Shown: piece after piece, positions 1-11,499 of the stretch
How positions within the stretch are numbered: position 1 is the stretch's first letter
Layout: each line of letters begins with the position of its first letter
DNA from: Liolophura sinensis
Lineage: Eukaryota; Mollusca; Polyplacophora; Chitonida; Chitonidae
Direction: 5' to 3'
Length of the DNA: 64,000 nucleotides
Assembly: GCF_032854445.1 (NCBI RefSeq)
Contig: NC_088307.1
Span: 27,258,547 to 27,322,546, forward strand
Notes under the pieces: generated by a model
The model's database searches: none
Told to the model about the DNA's origin: nothing
Seen by the model: only the letters and a program-made list of their open reading frames with translations
Program-made: the position numbers and the translations under genes

Positions 1-745
1 AGAAAGAAATATTTTGTTGGATGGGCTTCGCTGCTTGTCTCTATTTTGGAGCAGGAAACATCTTCATCCATGTAACATGGCTAGTGGCTCCAGAAATTTG
101 GACATTTGGAAATGCTAGATTTCTATTTTATAGAGAAATACACAGTAAATGACATACCATAAACTGTTCCCATACATTTTTACAGTAGGGTTTCCACTAT
201 CTGCCAAACAAATGTCTTAAAATCATTAAAACGCTCAAAATCAAACAAAATATGAAATGCAGTCATGGACGAGACTTTCCTGTAACTTAACGGTTAAATG
301 ACCTTGGGAGATTTATTGAGGTGAGGAATGGATGTCTGGACTTGTTTGTCATTGTCAACTTTTGCCACATTTTCTAATGAATTTGGATTTCCCATATTGT
401 GTCATGGGAATCCAGTTCAGATTCCTGTATGACCATGTTCTTGTTCTCTCCCTTTTTTTAAGGCATTTGTTAGCTTTAATATAATCTTTATGCAGACACA
501 GATGACCTTACTGATCAGTTCAGATGTAGGATCATATGTGGCAGTGTTTATTTATGCCAGACAGGTTTTTGCTTTTAATATAGATATATTTTGGGATTTG
601 GTTTCCTGGCATGCTGTCAAAACATTGAGCCCAGGGATGTTCAGGTCGAATTCCAATTATATTTTCCTGTTTTTATCATTAATACCTTTGTCATGTTGAA
701 ACCATTTAACTCAGCATTGTCATGTAATTTAACTCTGGGTTTCAG
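1..745. other. PMPCA intron / upstream, nothing recognised
   Basis: AT-rich sequence with no exon, repeat or RNA gene that I recognise. It ends in a splice acceptor (gggtttcag) directly before the first visible PMPCA exon. That exon starts mid-codon, so this stretch is at least partly intron. Confidence 0.6.
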
Positions 746-825
746 TGTTGATTGACTCTGGATCAAGGTATGAAGTGGACTACCCTAGTGGAATTTCACA
801 CTTCCTAGAAAAGCTGGCATTTTCA
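746..825 (+). CDS. PMPCA: PMPCA exon a
   Basis: Acceptor tttcag, donor gtaagc. It begins one base into a codon and encodes [16 protein letters not shown] then HFLEKLAFS. The HFLEKLAF segment is the degenerate counterpart of the beta-subunit zinc motif. Confidence 0.93.
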
Positions 826-3800
826 GTAAGCACCCTGTTCTGCAACGGCTTGAAACTTTGGTTTGATAAGAGCCTGCAGCTGTTCAACAATTTCCATCTG
901 AACATTTATTTGCAGGTCCAAGAGACTATATTGATCAAGCGTCCTTAAGACACGAACCAAAAATTCAAACACGGCTACAGTTATAATGTTATGTTCTAGG
1001 AAGGTTAAAATTGCAGGCTGATTCTTTTCTGCAGAACAATTTATATGTACCTACAATTTGAGTTCTTGCCTGGTTTTAGTTTGAGTTTTTAAGGACTTGT
1101 AATTTATGACTCCAGTCTAAAGCTGCTTGATTAATACTGGCCCCAGATCCCGAAGCTGTCTTAGACTTAAGTCGGAGCTAGTCTTAACTTTAAAATAGTT
1201 TCCTGCACAAAAATTGTGATATTTATTTGAAATTTTTACTTCAGTTCCGAGAGTTGTCTTAGTCAAAATAAAAAATTAGCCTTTAAATTCAAGTGTAAGG
1301 TCAGGAATCATGTCACAAGTTAAGACTAAAATCTGACGTAAGTCTTAAGACAGCTTTGTGATCTTAGGTGTATCTGTGTCAGGTTTTACGTTCGAAAGAT
1401 GTTTAAAGGTGGGCAGGGCTTCCGTGGCTTAGTTGGTTAGCGCACTAGCGCAGCGTAATGACCCAGGGGTCTCTCACCAATGCGATCGCTGTGAGTTCAA
1501 GACCAGCTCATGCTGTCTTCCTCTTCTGCCATATGTAGGAAGGTCTGTGGATGGTTGTGGGTTTCCGCCGGGCTCTGCCCGGTTTCCTCCCACCATAATG
1601 CTGTTCGCCGTCGTAAAAGTGAAATACTCAGTACGGCGAAAAATACAAATCAAATAAATAAATAAATTAAAAAGTTGGCTTGGGCATTTACCAATGAGAT
1701 TGTTTTGTTTTCTGTTCCCTCAAACCTGACTGCCATTTTATGATTAAGAAACTACTGAATGAGATAAGTTTATTTGACTTTTCAATTGTGTAGTCGACAT
1801 CAAAATTTGAAGATCGTGACACCATCCTCCAAGCTCTGGAAAAACATGGAGGGATTTGCGACTGTCAGGGATCCAGGTATGGAAAGTGTACTAGTCTCAA
1901 GATATTTGTTAACTAATTATATCCTTTCACAAGGTTTCTGTAAAAAAGAACAATGTAAAAATAAGAAAAAATAACATACAAATAAGATATATAAATGTGT
2001 GGATTGAACCTAATTGAAGTTTTTTATGAATAATTTATTGTTAACATACCAATACATGGACTCTATAGTCTACTTGTCAGAAGTAGGGTGGTACTGTACC
2101 TGTGTGGCTGAGGGGTTTAGGCACGCCAGCGCGGCGCACTGACCCAGGAGCCCCCACCTCTGCAGTTGCTGTGAGTTCAAGTCCAGCTCATGATCTCTTC
2201 CTCTCCGACCTTACGTGGGAAGGTACCTGTGGATGGTCGTGGGTTTCTCCCATGTTCTGGCTTGTTTCAACCCACCATATTGCTGGCTATGGTCATATAA
2301 GTAAAATATTCTTGAGTAAGGCATAAGGTATCAATTAAATAAATAAAGAAATAAATATTGAGGAGTGGTCTTCTGCAAGATCATACAAAATGTACTCCAT
2401 AAATAATATTTTGCCACAGATTGTGCAAACGACAGAACTGTTTGTTTGTTTGATGTTTGGTCTGAGGTGATCATAAGGTTTGTTGTTTTGTAGAGACACC
2501 TTAATATATGCAGTTTCCGCGGAGACAAGTGGTTTGCCGACAGTGATTGACATCTTATCAGAAGTTGTGCTCCGCCCAAATATGTTTGATCATGAGGTAA
2601 GCCTAAGGTGTGCTGATGTGAATATTACGTTTAATTTTGGTTGATCTGTTTATTTATTTGATTCTTGTTAACACTTTGAGTTATGCCATACTCTATGCAC
2701 ATATAGAAGTGCACATGTACTTCTACATTTTATTAAATGGGTGACTCTGTATTTACATGTAGCTTACAATTTACATGTACATGTGGCTTGGTATTGACAT
2801 GTGGCATGGTATGTACATGTACATGTGGCTTTTATTTACAAGTGGGTTGGTATTTACATGTGGCTTGGTATTTACATGTGGCTTGGTATTTACATGTACA
2901 TGTGGCTTGGTATTTACATGTACACATGGCTTGGTATTTACGTGTACATGTGGCATGGTATTTACATGTACATGTGACTTGGTATTGATATGTACATCTG
3001 GCTTGGTATTTACGTGTACATGTGGCTTGGTATTTACATGTAGCTTGGAGATGTTTGGATGGCTTTGCTTCTGGTGTATTTACTTGATGGGTCTTTTACT
3101 ACGTGCTTGAAAACATTTCATTTACTATGAGTAGAGGAAACTGGGAAAACTTGTAGAAGCAACTAATTGAACCAATGGGGAAGTTTTTCTTTTCTTTTTG
3201 CTGAAGGTAAAAAATGTCTTATTGTATCATGTGACCTGTCGGAAATGTTAGGCAATTATTTTGAATCACATTTACAATAGTATGGGAACAAGGTGACTAG
3301 TACATGAGTATCAACAAAAGTTGCCTAACCACAGATGAATGGCTGGAAGCTGGACATGTGACTGGCTGGTCCAGGGCTTGTCATCTTCTGACTATATGAG
3401 ACTATATGAGTCACCGAAATGTGGTGCCAAATACCCACCATACAAATATTATCTTCAAGTGTCTTTTTTTCTCACGAAAGGAAATCGAAAAGCATATTGA
3501 AGAGCACATTTACTATTAACTTTTCTCATTCTTTTATCTGAATGTAATTTTTTTGTTTTCTCCAAAGTCTTAGAGAACATCAGGCTTTGAAAGGTCTGAG
3601 AAGTTGACCAGTGTGATCTATGCTTTCAAATATTTTAGGTGATAAAACCTGCCTGACACAGATTACACTGTATTCCTCTTAGTTTTCGTTGTCTCAGTCA
3701 TTATTGTCTTCTTTGATTTGACAGATGGAGGACGCAAAGTCCGCCATATTGTTTGAGCTTGAGATGCTGGAGATGAGGCCTGACCCAGAGCCACTACTGA

Positions 3801-6800
3801 TGGAGCTGGTTCATGCTGTAAGTGTGCGCAAGTATAATAAATGTGCAAGATATGTGTGCAGGTATGGAACTGGTTCATGCTGCAGGTGTGCAGTAGTAGT
3901 ATGCAAGTATATGTATAGAGCTGTTTCATGCAGGGGTAATGTTAATGCAAGATTAGTGTGCAGGTATAGAGCTGTTGCAAGATTCAGCAGTTAGTGTGCA
4001 AGATTGGTGTTCAGCATTAATGCGCAAGACTTCAGACTGTTCATGGTGAAAGTGTGCAGGAGTAATGTTGAGCACTCAGTAGCATGAACCAGTACTAATA
4101 TAGCTAGTTCTTACTATGAAGGGAAAGTGGTAATGATTGAAAGGAGAGGCATTGTGCTGGATAAGCATTGTTCTGGATAGGCATTGTACACAAGAAAATT
4201 GCACAAAACAGTTACATATACTTGTGTATGTATAGACGTGTAATCAGTGGCAGAGAGCACTAGTGTGTAATCAGTGGCAGAGAGCACTAGTGTGTAATCA
4301 GTGGCAGAGAGCACTAGTGTGTAATCAGTGGCAGAGAGCACTAGTGTGTAATCAGTGGCACAGAGCACTAGTGTGTAATCAGTGGCAGAGAGCACCAGTG
4401 TGTAATCAGTGGCACAGAGTACTAGTGTGTAATCAGTGGCAGAGAGCACCAGTGTGTAATCAGTGGTGCAGAGCACTAGTGTGTAATCAGTGGCAGAGAG
4501 CACCAGTGTGTAATCAGTGGCAGAGAGCACTAGTGTGTAATCAGTGGCACAGAGCACCAGTGTGTAATCAGTGGCACAGAGCACCAGTGTGTAATCAGTG
4601 GCACAGAGCACTAGTGTGTAATCAGTGGCACAGAGCACTAGTGTGTAATCAGTGGCACAGAGCACTAGTGTGTAATCAGTGGCAGAGAGTACTAGTGTGT
4701 AATCAGTGGCAGAGAGCACCAGTGTGTAATCAGTGGCAGAGAGCACTAGTGTGTAATCAGTGGCACAGAGCACTAGTGTGTAATCAGTGGCACAGAGCAC
4801 TAGTGTGTAATCAGTGGCACAGAGCACCAGTGTGTAATCAGTGGCACAGAGCACTAGTGTAGTTGGAAATACATGTAATTGTTTTACTTATTGTTCCTAA
4901 GTGCAGATTACAGTATTTGCAAGATATGCATGTGGGCTATTTTCAGGCTGCCTACCGGGACAACACTCTGGGTTTGCCCAAGTTCTGTCCACCTGATAAT
5001 GTGAAGGTAATAGACAAGCAGACACTGTATAGATACATGCAGAGCTTCCACACCCCTGACAGGATGGTGCTAGCCGGGGTAGGCATGGAACACCAGTCCC
5101 TCGTCGACATGGCAACTGATATATTTTGTAGCAAAATGCCCACCTGGGAGGAATCAGCTGTTTTGAAGCCGCCTGAGAGAGATAACTCATTAGCCCAGTA
5201 TACAGGTGGAGTTTTACAGGTATGCCAGTGTATCTAATACTTTTACAGAACATATGTGGCAAGGTCTGCCAGCAACTTGCGGATTGTTGTGGATTTTCCC
5301 GCGGATCTGCCCGGTTTCCTCCCACTGTAATGGTGGCTGTAATGAATTGAAGAAAAATTAAATCCAAAATGCCCTGTTAAAGTGAATGTAAAGTCTGCCT
5401 CTATGTATACATATTAAAAAGGATGTAGGACACAGTCATCACAGAAAAATATGTAAAAATTCTCCAAAGGTTTGAAAGCTGAGAAGAGAAGTTCAGCATT
5501 GGGGATAAGGCGCTGATGGACAGTTCACTTCGAGGAGCCATGTTGTGGAAACCCTCCATATATGAACCATCCAATCACTAGCGCTTAAAGCGTCGCATGA
5601 AAATAGGCTGTCGCGTCAAAAAACCTATTAACTTTCGATTGTCATTGTGGTTTATTATAGTGAATAGACATATCGATGCAATAAGTCGGACTTTGCGGTT
5701 AGTTTATGTATTAAACTTAGGCATTTTGGACCACACATGAGCAGGGAACTGAGAACGGCTGACTGGCCACATTATGTACGTGTTGGGCAGGATACTGCAG
5801 TAACTTGTAAGGGTGAAATTTTTCCTTAGCAAAGTCAAATTTATTACGAAAATATTTTCCCAAAATCTGCACGAAAGAGTGTTCCGAATCAGAAGGTCCT
5901 GTTATGTTCGGTAAATTCCCTGATGTTGATACAGCCAGCTACGCCTAATGCTTACACCCATGCACGACAATGACGAGCAGGACCGCTAAAAGATGACCGT
6001 TGTGGGGACGAAGATCGTCCTGACCGAGTGCCAAGCTAAAAGAAGCATCAGCCCTTTGAAAGCGGAAGAGAACTGATACTCTCTGGTTGCTTATCAGGCG
6101 TTTTTGCTTGTATTTTCTCATTGTCACATTGTTTAATAACGATGATATGGGAGAGCTTATAAGTTTTGTGACGTCACTCTGGTTATCTATAACAGGGCAA
6201 AATGGCGTCACACGAAATGAATGGCCAGGAACTGACGATCATTTGCTATTTATTTTGTTGATAAGCGGTGTAGAATTTTTCTAAATATTTTGAGAACATT
6301 TCTGGAATACTGCTTTATTAATTAATTCAGATTTAGTTGCTGCATTTACTTTAGTAATTAGGGAAAATAGTCAGCATCGTTATGCAGCTTGACGACCAAT
6401 CAGCTGTAGAAAATGATGTGGGTAATATCAAGAACTAATTTATATTGTCATTTTCTATCACTAGGTGGAGAAGGACTTGTCCTCTGTTAGCCTAGGGCCA
6501 ACACCTATGCCTGAGCTCGCTCACATTGTGATTGGCCTAGAGAGCTGTTCTCACAAAGATGATGACTTCATCGCCTTCTGTGTGCTCAACATGATGATGG
6601 GGGGTGGGGGGTCATTCTCTGCCGGGGGACCAGGGAAGGGCATGTACACGCGGCTCTATCTCAATGTTCTCAACAGGTGAGATTGTGTGTGCTTAACATG
6701 ATGGTAGGTGGAGGGGGATCGTCAGAGGAGATTGTGTCCGGGGAGGAGCATTCTCTGTCAGGTGGCCTGGAAGGGCATGTAGTATTGTATCTGTGTATAC

Positions 6801-8215
6801 CATCATGTTTGATGGGAACTGTCACAGAGATAGACCTGAAGTATTGCTGATGCAACATTTAGCCGTGACCATCATTGTTGTCCTGTCATTGGGGGGTGTC
6901 TCATCTGGGGTCTTTTGGGTGATGTTCATGCTGCTGTTTCAGTGAGGCAGCATTTACAATATGGCATTATTGATGTCACCCTGCTGGGAGGCACTGTTGA
7001 CACAGAACAGATTTAATGTTGACGGATATGTTCTAAATCTACTATGCCACAAACCAGCAGATGAAACGGTTGCTCAGTTCTGTGCTCATCTCATTCCCAG
7101 GTACCATGAAACAAACCAGCAAATGAAACGATTGTCCAATTCTGTGCTCCCCTAATTCCCAGGCACCATGTAACAAACCAGTAAATGAAACAATTGTCCA
7201 ATTCTGTGCTCACCTGATTCCCAGGCACCAAGTAACAAACCAGCAAATGAAACAACTGTCCAATTCTGTGCTCACCTCATTCCCAGGCACCAAGTAACAA
7301 AGCGGTAAATGAAACAATTGTCCAATTCTGTGCTCACCTCATTCCCTGGCACCATGTAGCAAACCAGGAAATGAAACAATTGTCCAATTCTTTGCTCACC
7401 TCATTCCCAGGCACCATGTAAGAAACGATCAAGAAACGATTGTCTCATTCAGTGTTCACCTTATTCCCCAGTACCACTACACAAACCAGCTAAGAACATG
7501 ATTTTGAAATCCTGTGCTCACGTCATTCCCAGGTACCACTGGATCCACACTGCCACAGCCTATAACCATGCCTACGAAGACTCGGGGCTGTTTTGTATCC
7601 ACGCCAGTGCTCATCCATCTCAGGTAAAAATTTTCAATGGGTAAATTTATACTGAAAGCTTTCGCCAAGGTTGGTCCAGCTGGCCTCAACAAGGATGTAA
7701 ATGTACAATGCAGATCGGGATTGATATAAACAGCACACAAAGGTTTTCCTCAGGCTCTACCTGGTTCCTCCGCAATCATGCTGGCGGCCGTCATATAAGT
7801 GAAATATTCTTGAGTACGGCGTAAAATAACATTCAGATTAATAAACAAATAAACAAAACAAGATGTGAATAAATCATTTCTTTTTATGCACATTTCCCAT
7901 TCAAGTCATAATATATCCATAAATTGTATTCATTAAAATTAAACATTATATTTCAAAGTAGATGGGGGCCTCCGTGGCTCAGTCGGTTAGCGCGCTAGCG
8001 CAGCGTAATGACCCAGAAGCCTCTCACCAATGCGGTCGCTGTGAGTTCAAGTCCAGCTCATGCTGGCTTCCTCTCCGGCCGTAAGTGGGAAGGTCTGCCA
8101 GCAACCTGCGGATGGTCGTGGGTTTCCCCCGGGCTCTGCCCGGTTTCCACCCACCATAATGCTGGCCGCCGTCGTATAAGTGAAATATTCTTGAGTACGG
8201 CGTAAAACACCAATC

Positions 8216-8246
<31 letters not shown>

Positions 8247-10140
8247 AAGTAGATGAAACGTTGAAAGTACTGAAAAAAGGCTGGAATGTCATTGTTGACT
8301 GTACCTGTCGGATAAATGTGGACATGCATGTAAAAAATTACTACCTGGTTTCGTCCCACCCTAATGCTTACCGCTCACATTTAATTGAAATATATTTGAG
8401 TAATGCGAATGCTTCAGTCGATGAAATAAATAAATAAATAATTATAAAATGCCCACATTACATTTATGTGATGGATCACCTTCAAGGTTGCCGACTTGAT
8501 TTCAGCTTTCAACACTGTTTGAGTTTTATGACATCACTTCCTGACTCATCAAGATTTCTGTACAAAAATTGCTGTTGTTGTCAGTGATGTAAAGCGAAAA
8601 GGTAGAGAGCGACGCATGCGCAGTAAAGAGTATAAAGACGCGCACATTTGCAATGGCTCCAACTTGCCAGTTCGATTTCGTGTGGTCTTGCACGTAGGTC
8701 CCGTGTTAAATGATTGGCCGAGGTTAGAAGATAGGGTATCACAAATTTGACTGAAACACAGACATGCCTGCACAAATGCTTAGTCGCAGCTACATGTCAA
8801 TACAAGTATTACTCAATACAGGACAACTGCCAAGGCATGAACTTGCGGTGTTTTTTTTCATTAGCAAATTTTTTTTTGTATGTTTCAGTTGAAGGATTTA
8901 GTGGAGGTGATCGTGAGGGAACTGGTGAACACAGCTGGGAGAGTGTCAGAGGTTTGTATACACTGTCTCTTGAAGAATCAGGACAGAGTTGTTTTTGTTT
9001 TTAATTTGTTGCTACGCCAAGCAGGATGTCGGACTAATATGTTTTCTGTCTTGAGAAGGGCCTATGACACCAGTTAGTCAGTTCTACAAGCGCTATGTGA
9101 GGTATAAGGTATATAAGGTTTCCGTTGAGTTTTTTTTTCTTCTCAATCGAGTTTCTATTTATTTCCATTCCACTTTCATCTTCAAAGTTGATTAATTTTA
9201 TTTTCTCTAGAAATTAAGCACTTGTACTACCTATTACGAAGTCCTATCCTATATTTTTCCAGCATGTGTTTGAGATTGTCACAGATTATTATCAAAAGGG
9301 GTTTTACTTTATCAAAAAAAAAATAAACAAAACATAAAGCATTAATGTTCCACACAGTGCTGCCAGATTTACAAAATGGCGGCACAGACCGACTTATTTC
9401 AGTGCACTGGTTAAAAGGATGGTGATGCGTGTATTACATCGACCCTCACGTGACTTGACTATCTTTTCTACACAGACGGAGTTAAGCAGGGCTAAGACAC
9501 AGCTCCAGTCCATGCTAATGATGAACCTAGAATCCCGTCCGGTGGTGTTTGAGGACATCGGCAGACAAGTGTTGGCCAATGGTTACAGACATCCACCCAA
9601 GTATTATTTTGATGAAATAGGTATGTTTGCTCCAATTCAGTCATGTCATTTGGTGAAGTATTCGACTGCACTTAGGATTACCTGGTAAGTTTTCCGACTG
9701 AGTTGACTAAAGAGGATTCTCGCAGTCTGAGTTGGCTAAAGGGAATTCTACCTGTCTGAGTTGGTCAAAGGTATTCTCGTCGACTTGAGCCAGCTGATAA
9801 ATAATCAAATATTGTACATGATATGTTCCAAATGATGTAGGTGTGAATGCAAATATTTAATGAAGTTTTGGTTGTCTGAACGTGATACTATTGAATGCAA
9901 AAATTAAAGAAATTAAGTTAAGAAAAAGTTTCCACAGTGCTGCATGTCGCTTATTTTTGTTACACAGGTAAAATCACAGAAGCCGATATTCAGCGAGTGG
10001 CCACTCGAATGCTGTCCTCGGCGCCCACAGTTGCTGCCCTTGGTTCCTTAGAGAAGCTGCCTTCCCTTGACACGATACAGGGGGCGCTGTCTAGTCGAGA
10101 CAGTCGTATGCGGCGCCGATTTTCATTATTTAGTAGATAA
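746..10140 (+). CDS. PMPCA: Mitochondrial-processing peptidase subunit alpha (3' ten exons)
   Basis: Alpha subunit of the heterodimeric matrix peptidase that removes mitochondrial targeting presequences. Alpha binds the presequence and beta holds the catalytic zinc. Exons are 746-825, 1794-1876, 2494-2596, 3725-3817, 4947-5219, 6465-6676, 7533-7623, 8889-8951, 9476-9620 and 9968-10140. All junctions are GT-AG and phases join without a break, giving 438 residues. Family signatures seen: HFLEKLAF where beta subunits carry the HxxEH zinc site, so this subunit is non-catalytic; [28 protein letters not shown]-like [13 protein letters not shown]; the glycine-rich loop [15 protein letters not shown]; and [20 protein letters not shown]. 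Vertebrate PMPCA is about 525 aa, so roughly 85 N-terminal residues, including the transit peptide, lie upstream of the window. Stop is TAA at 10138-10140. An ATTAAA at about 10743 is a possible poly(A) signal. Identity is very secure. Confidence 0.95.
1417..1669 (+). mobile_element. tRNA-derived SINE, full length
   Basis: tRNA-like head ('tggcttagttggttagcgc' A box, 'gtgagttcaaga' B box), conserved core 'ctctgcccggtttcctccc', and tail 'gtacggcg' plus (aaat)n. Same family as the copies at 2099, 7965, 20406, 34503, 55013 and 56520. It lies in a PMPCA intron. Confidence 0.85.
1794..1876 (+). CDS. PMPCA: PMPCA exon b
   Basis: Phase 0 in, phase 2 out. It encodes [20 protein letters not shown], a conserved MPP-alpha segment. 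Donor gtatgg. Confidence 0.93.
2099..2358 (+). mobile_element. tRNA-derived SINE, diverged copy
   Basis: Same head and core as the copy at 1417 but more diverged ('ggcacgccagcgcggcgca', 'gtgagttcaagtccagctc'). It ends in an aataaataaag tail inside the PMPCA intron. Confidence 0.75.
2494..2596 (+). CDS. PMPCA: PMPCA exon c
   Basis: Completes the split Arg codon and encodes [20 protein letters not shown], then [14 protein letters not shown]. Donor gtaagc. Confidence 0.92.
2758..3050 (+). repeat. 18/24-bp minisatellite in PMPCA intron
   Basis: Tandem units of 'catgtggcttggtattta' (18 bp), some carrying an extra 'catgta' hexamer. About 13-15 units. Stop-free frames here are repeat artefacts. 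Confidence 0.85.
3725..3817 (+). CDS. PMPCA: PMPCA exon d
   Basis: 93 nt, phase 0 both ends. It encodes [20 protein letters not shown] then [11 protein letters not shown]. The initial ATG is an internal Met, not a start. The exon end and donor have diverged copies just downstream (3818-4010). Confidence 0.93.
3818..4010 (+). repeat. Diverged tandem copies of PMPCA exon d end plus donor
   Basis: The exon end and donor 'gagctggttcatgct|gtaag' recur in the intron as 'gaactggttcatgctgcagg' (about 3866), 'gagctgtttcatgcaggggt' (about 3918) and a shorter piece near 3968. They are spaced about 50 bp and share a 'gtgtgca...gcaagtat' linker. Confidence 0.65.
4231..4862 (+). repeat. 27-bp minisatellite in PMPCA intron
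   Basis: About 23 near-perfect units of 27 bp around 'tgtgtaatcagtggcagaga' + 'gcactag'. Two or three positions are polymorphic between units (cagaga/cacaga, cact/cacc). Because 27 is a multiple of 3, stop-free frames exist on both strands, and I do not read them as genes. Confidence 0.95.
4947..5219 (+). CDS. PMPCA: PMPCA exon e
   Basis: 91 codons, phase 0. It contains [31 protein letters not shown] and AQYTGG, all conserved in MPP-alpha. Acceptor tttcag, donor gtatgc. Confidence 0.94.
5259..5345 (+). mobile_element. SINE core fragment
   Basis: Fragment 'aaggtctgccagcaacttgc ... gatctgcccggtttcctccc' of the common SINE, lacking head and tail, just after PMPCA exon e. Confidence 0.7.
5346..6464. 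other. PMPCA intron, no recognised feature
   Basis: About 1.1 kb of unique-looking intron. It holds no exon-like segment or repeat family that I can tie to another place in the window. Confidence 0.5.
6465..6676 (+). CDS. PMPCA: PMPCA exon f (glycine-rich loop)
   Basis: Encodes [20 protein letters not shown] and the substrate-binding glycine-rich loop [20 protein letters not shown], ending LNVLNR with a split codon. Donor gtgaga. A decayed copy of the loop-encoding sequence lies in the following intron. Confidence 0.95.
6685..6780 (+). repeat. Decayed intronic duplicate of the glycine-rich-loop exon
   Basis: Directly after the donor of exon f the intron reads 'gtgtgcttaacatgatgg', then 'cattctctgtcagg' and 'aagggcatgta'. 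These parallel exon positions about 6579-6644 ('gtgtgctcaacatgatgatg', 'cattctctgccgg', 'aagggcatgta') in the same order, with insertions. Confidence 0.65.
7037..7532 (+). repeat. 62-bp tandem array with acceptor-like sites
   Basis: Eight units, period 62 bp (61 for the last two), each ending 'ctcacctcattcccag' + 'g(t/c)acca'. AG positions are 7100, 7162, 7224, 7286, 7410, 7471 and the real acceptor 7532; one unit has cctgg instead. The six bases after the true acceptor, gtacca, are kept in the first copy. Confidence 0.9.
7533..7623 (+). CDS. PMPCA: PMPCA exon g
   Basis: Encodes [20 protein letters not shown] then [10 protein letters not shown]. The true acceptor (cattcccag followed by gtacc) is the last of a register of near-identical acceptor-like sites in a 62-bp tandem array. 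Confidence 0.93.
7738..7860 (+). mobile_element. SINE 3' fragment
   Basis: Core-to-tail fragment ('aggctctacctggttcctcc', 'tataagtgaaatattcttga', 'gtacggcgtaaaa') with an aataaacaaat-type tail. Confidence 0.75.
7965..8243 (+). mobile_element. tRNA-derived SINE, young full-length copy
   Basis: Complete head, core and tail with a 27-nt poly(A). It is bounded by a perfect 12-bp target-site duplication, TCAAAGTAGATG, at 7953-7964 and 8244-8255. That shows LINE-type retroposition and exact element ends. Confidence 0.95.
8340..8447 (+). mobile_element. SINE tail fragment
   Basis: 'tacctggtttcgtcccaccc' core followed by 'aattgaaatatatttgagta' and an (aaat)n tail. Diverged. Confidence 0.6.
8889..8951 (+). 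CDS. PMPCA: PMPCA exon h
   Basis: 63 nt, 21 codons, phase 0: [20 protein letters not shown] then E. It matches the MPP-alpha segment after the HASA(D/H)P motif. Donor gtttgt is weaker than the others. Confidence 0.88.
9476..9620 (+). CDS. PMPCA: PMPCA exon i
   Basis: Encodes [20 protein letters not shown] then [16 protein letters not shown]. Phase 1 out, donor gtatgt. Confidence 0.94.
9968..10140 (+). CDS. PMPCA: PMPCA terminal exon
   Basis: Acceptor ttacacag. It encodes [31 protein letters not shown] and the typical MPP-alpha tail [18 protein letters not shown], then TAA. Confidence 0.94.
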
Positions 10141-10867
10141 TGCTAGTATGGCCTGAACTGTACATAGCGTAACAAAACTCAGTGTGTATGTCTTGACGTT
10201 TATATTTTATATACATGTTATTGTATGCAGGTGTACACGTATGCTTTTTACTGTTACATGCAAGAATCGTTTACTTAGTTGAAACTTGTCGTAAACTTGC
10301 TAAAAAAGATGGTACAAACCAGACAGTACATCACAGTGTATGTTATTTATGGAGATCAGAGCTCTTTAGACATGGAGGCTCAAAATGTACGTTTTGCTGA
10401 GAAAGTTACAAATAACTGTTAAAGTCATGTTCAATCCCACAAGCCCACTTCGTTAAGACTTGTCATCATACGTGCCATTTATTTATGTTTGTAGTGAGAA
10501 AGGCGACGTTGTGTTCGCCTGCGGTGTACTTGTTATGTATGAAATGTACATGTAATGTCACATTGCCAGTGATACCTTTGCGAGATTTAACGAGACTTAA
10601 CGGAACTGAGATTTTCAGTCCGCTGCGCGACGGTTTTGTAATGAATCTGAATGTTTTTATCATCAGTCATAATGTCTCAGCCTGTCAGAGTGCTGCACAA
10701 GTTATAAGTACATCTGACCTTAGGAAAACCAATATGTTCAATATTAAATAACGACATTTTGAAGTTCGTTTTTCACAGGTCGTTCAGGACTTTTTCTTTG
10801 TTAAGGTGAACGGCTTTATGGCTAGCAGTCGAATAATGTATGCTTGAGAATGTTAGCGTGATATTCC

Positions 10868-11030
10868 ACGCATGACTAAGTTTCCACGCATGACTAAGCT
10901 TCCACGCATGACTAAGCTTCCACGCGTGACTAAGCTTCCACGCATGACTAAGCTTCCACGCATGACTAAGCTTCCACGCGTGACTCAGCTTCCACGCGTG
11001 ACTAAGCTTCCACGCATGACTAAGCTTCCT
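10868..11030 (+). repeat. 18-bp satellite (HindIII-site unit)
   Basis: Nine to ten copies of 'aagcttccacgcatgact', with cgc(a/g)tga variation. It is 18 bp long and therefore frame-neutral, which explains the small repetitive ORF on the - strand. Confidence 0.92.
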
Positions 11031-11499
11031 CACATTTAACCAGTATTGGCAGAACTCGCACTCGCGCGTTTTACTACCTGGATGGGTTCTTAACTTCTCA
11101 GCACCATGAACTTTTCGCGAGTAACACGTAGTCATAACGTAAAATAACTTATTTAGCAAAGGAGACTTGGCTGCCTGGAGACATTTTGTATAATCATCAG
11201 TGCAGGCTTATTGATAACGGAGCGCGTCTCCAGCACTTTGCAGTGCTCTTGGATTTACCCTGCTGATTGAGAAAGCAGCAGGTGGGAAACGCCAGGAGCG
11301 TCAGTATATGATAAGGAATGTACTCATGGAAACGAATGGCTCGCGTTATATGTAGACGTTATTGTATAAAATCAACGTCGAATGTATTCAGAAAATGGTT
11401 TCAGGATTTTAAGGGTACAGGAAACGTTTGTTTGTTTTTTTTTTTATAATACGCATTTTAGGATGTGTCTGAGCATATAAAAGTTTACAAAAGGGGAAA

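Noticed and set aside
1417-1500. Functional tRNA gene at SINE heads (also 7965, 13722, 34503, 36050, 56245)
   Set aside because: A and B boxes are present, but the heads continue into a SINE body and an A-rich tail, and the acceptor stem does not close properly.
4114-4862. 246- and 199-residue repeat proteins
   Set aside because: 27-bp frame-neutral minisatellite in a PMPCA intron, open on both strands.
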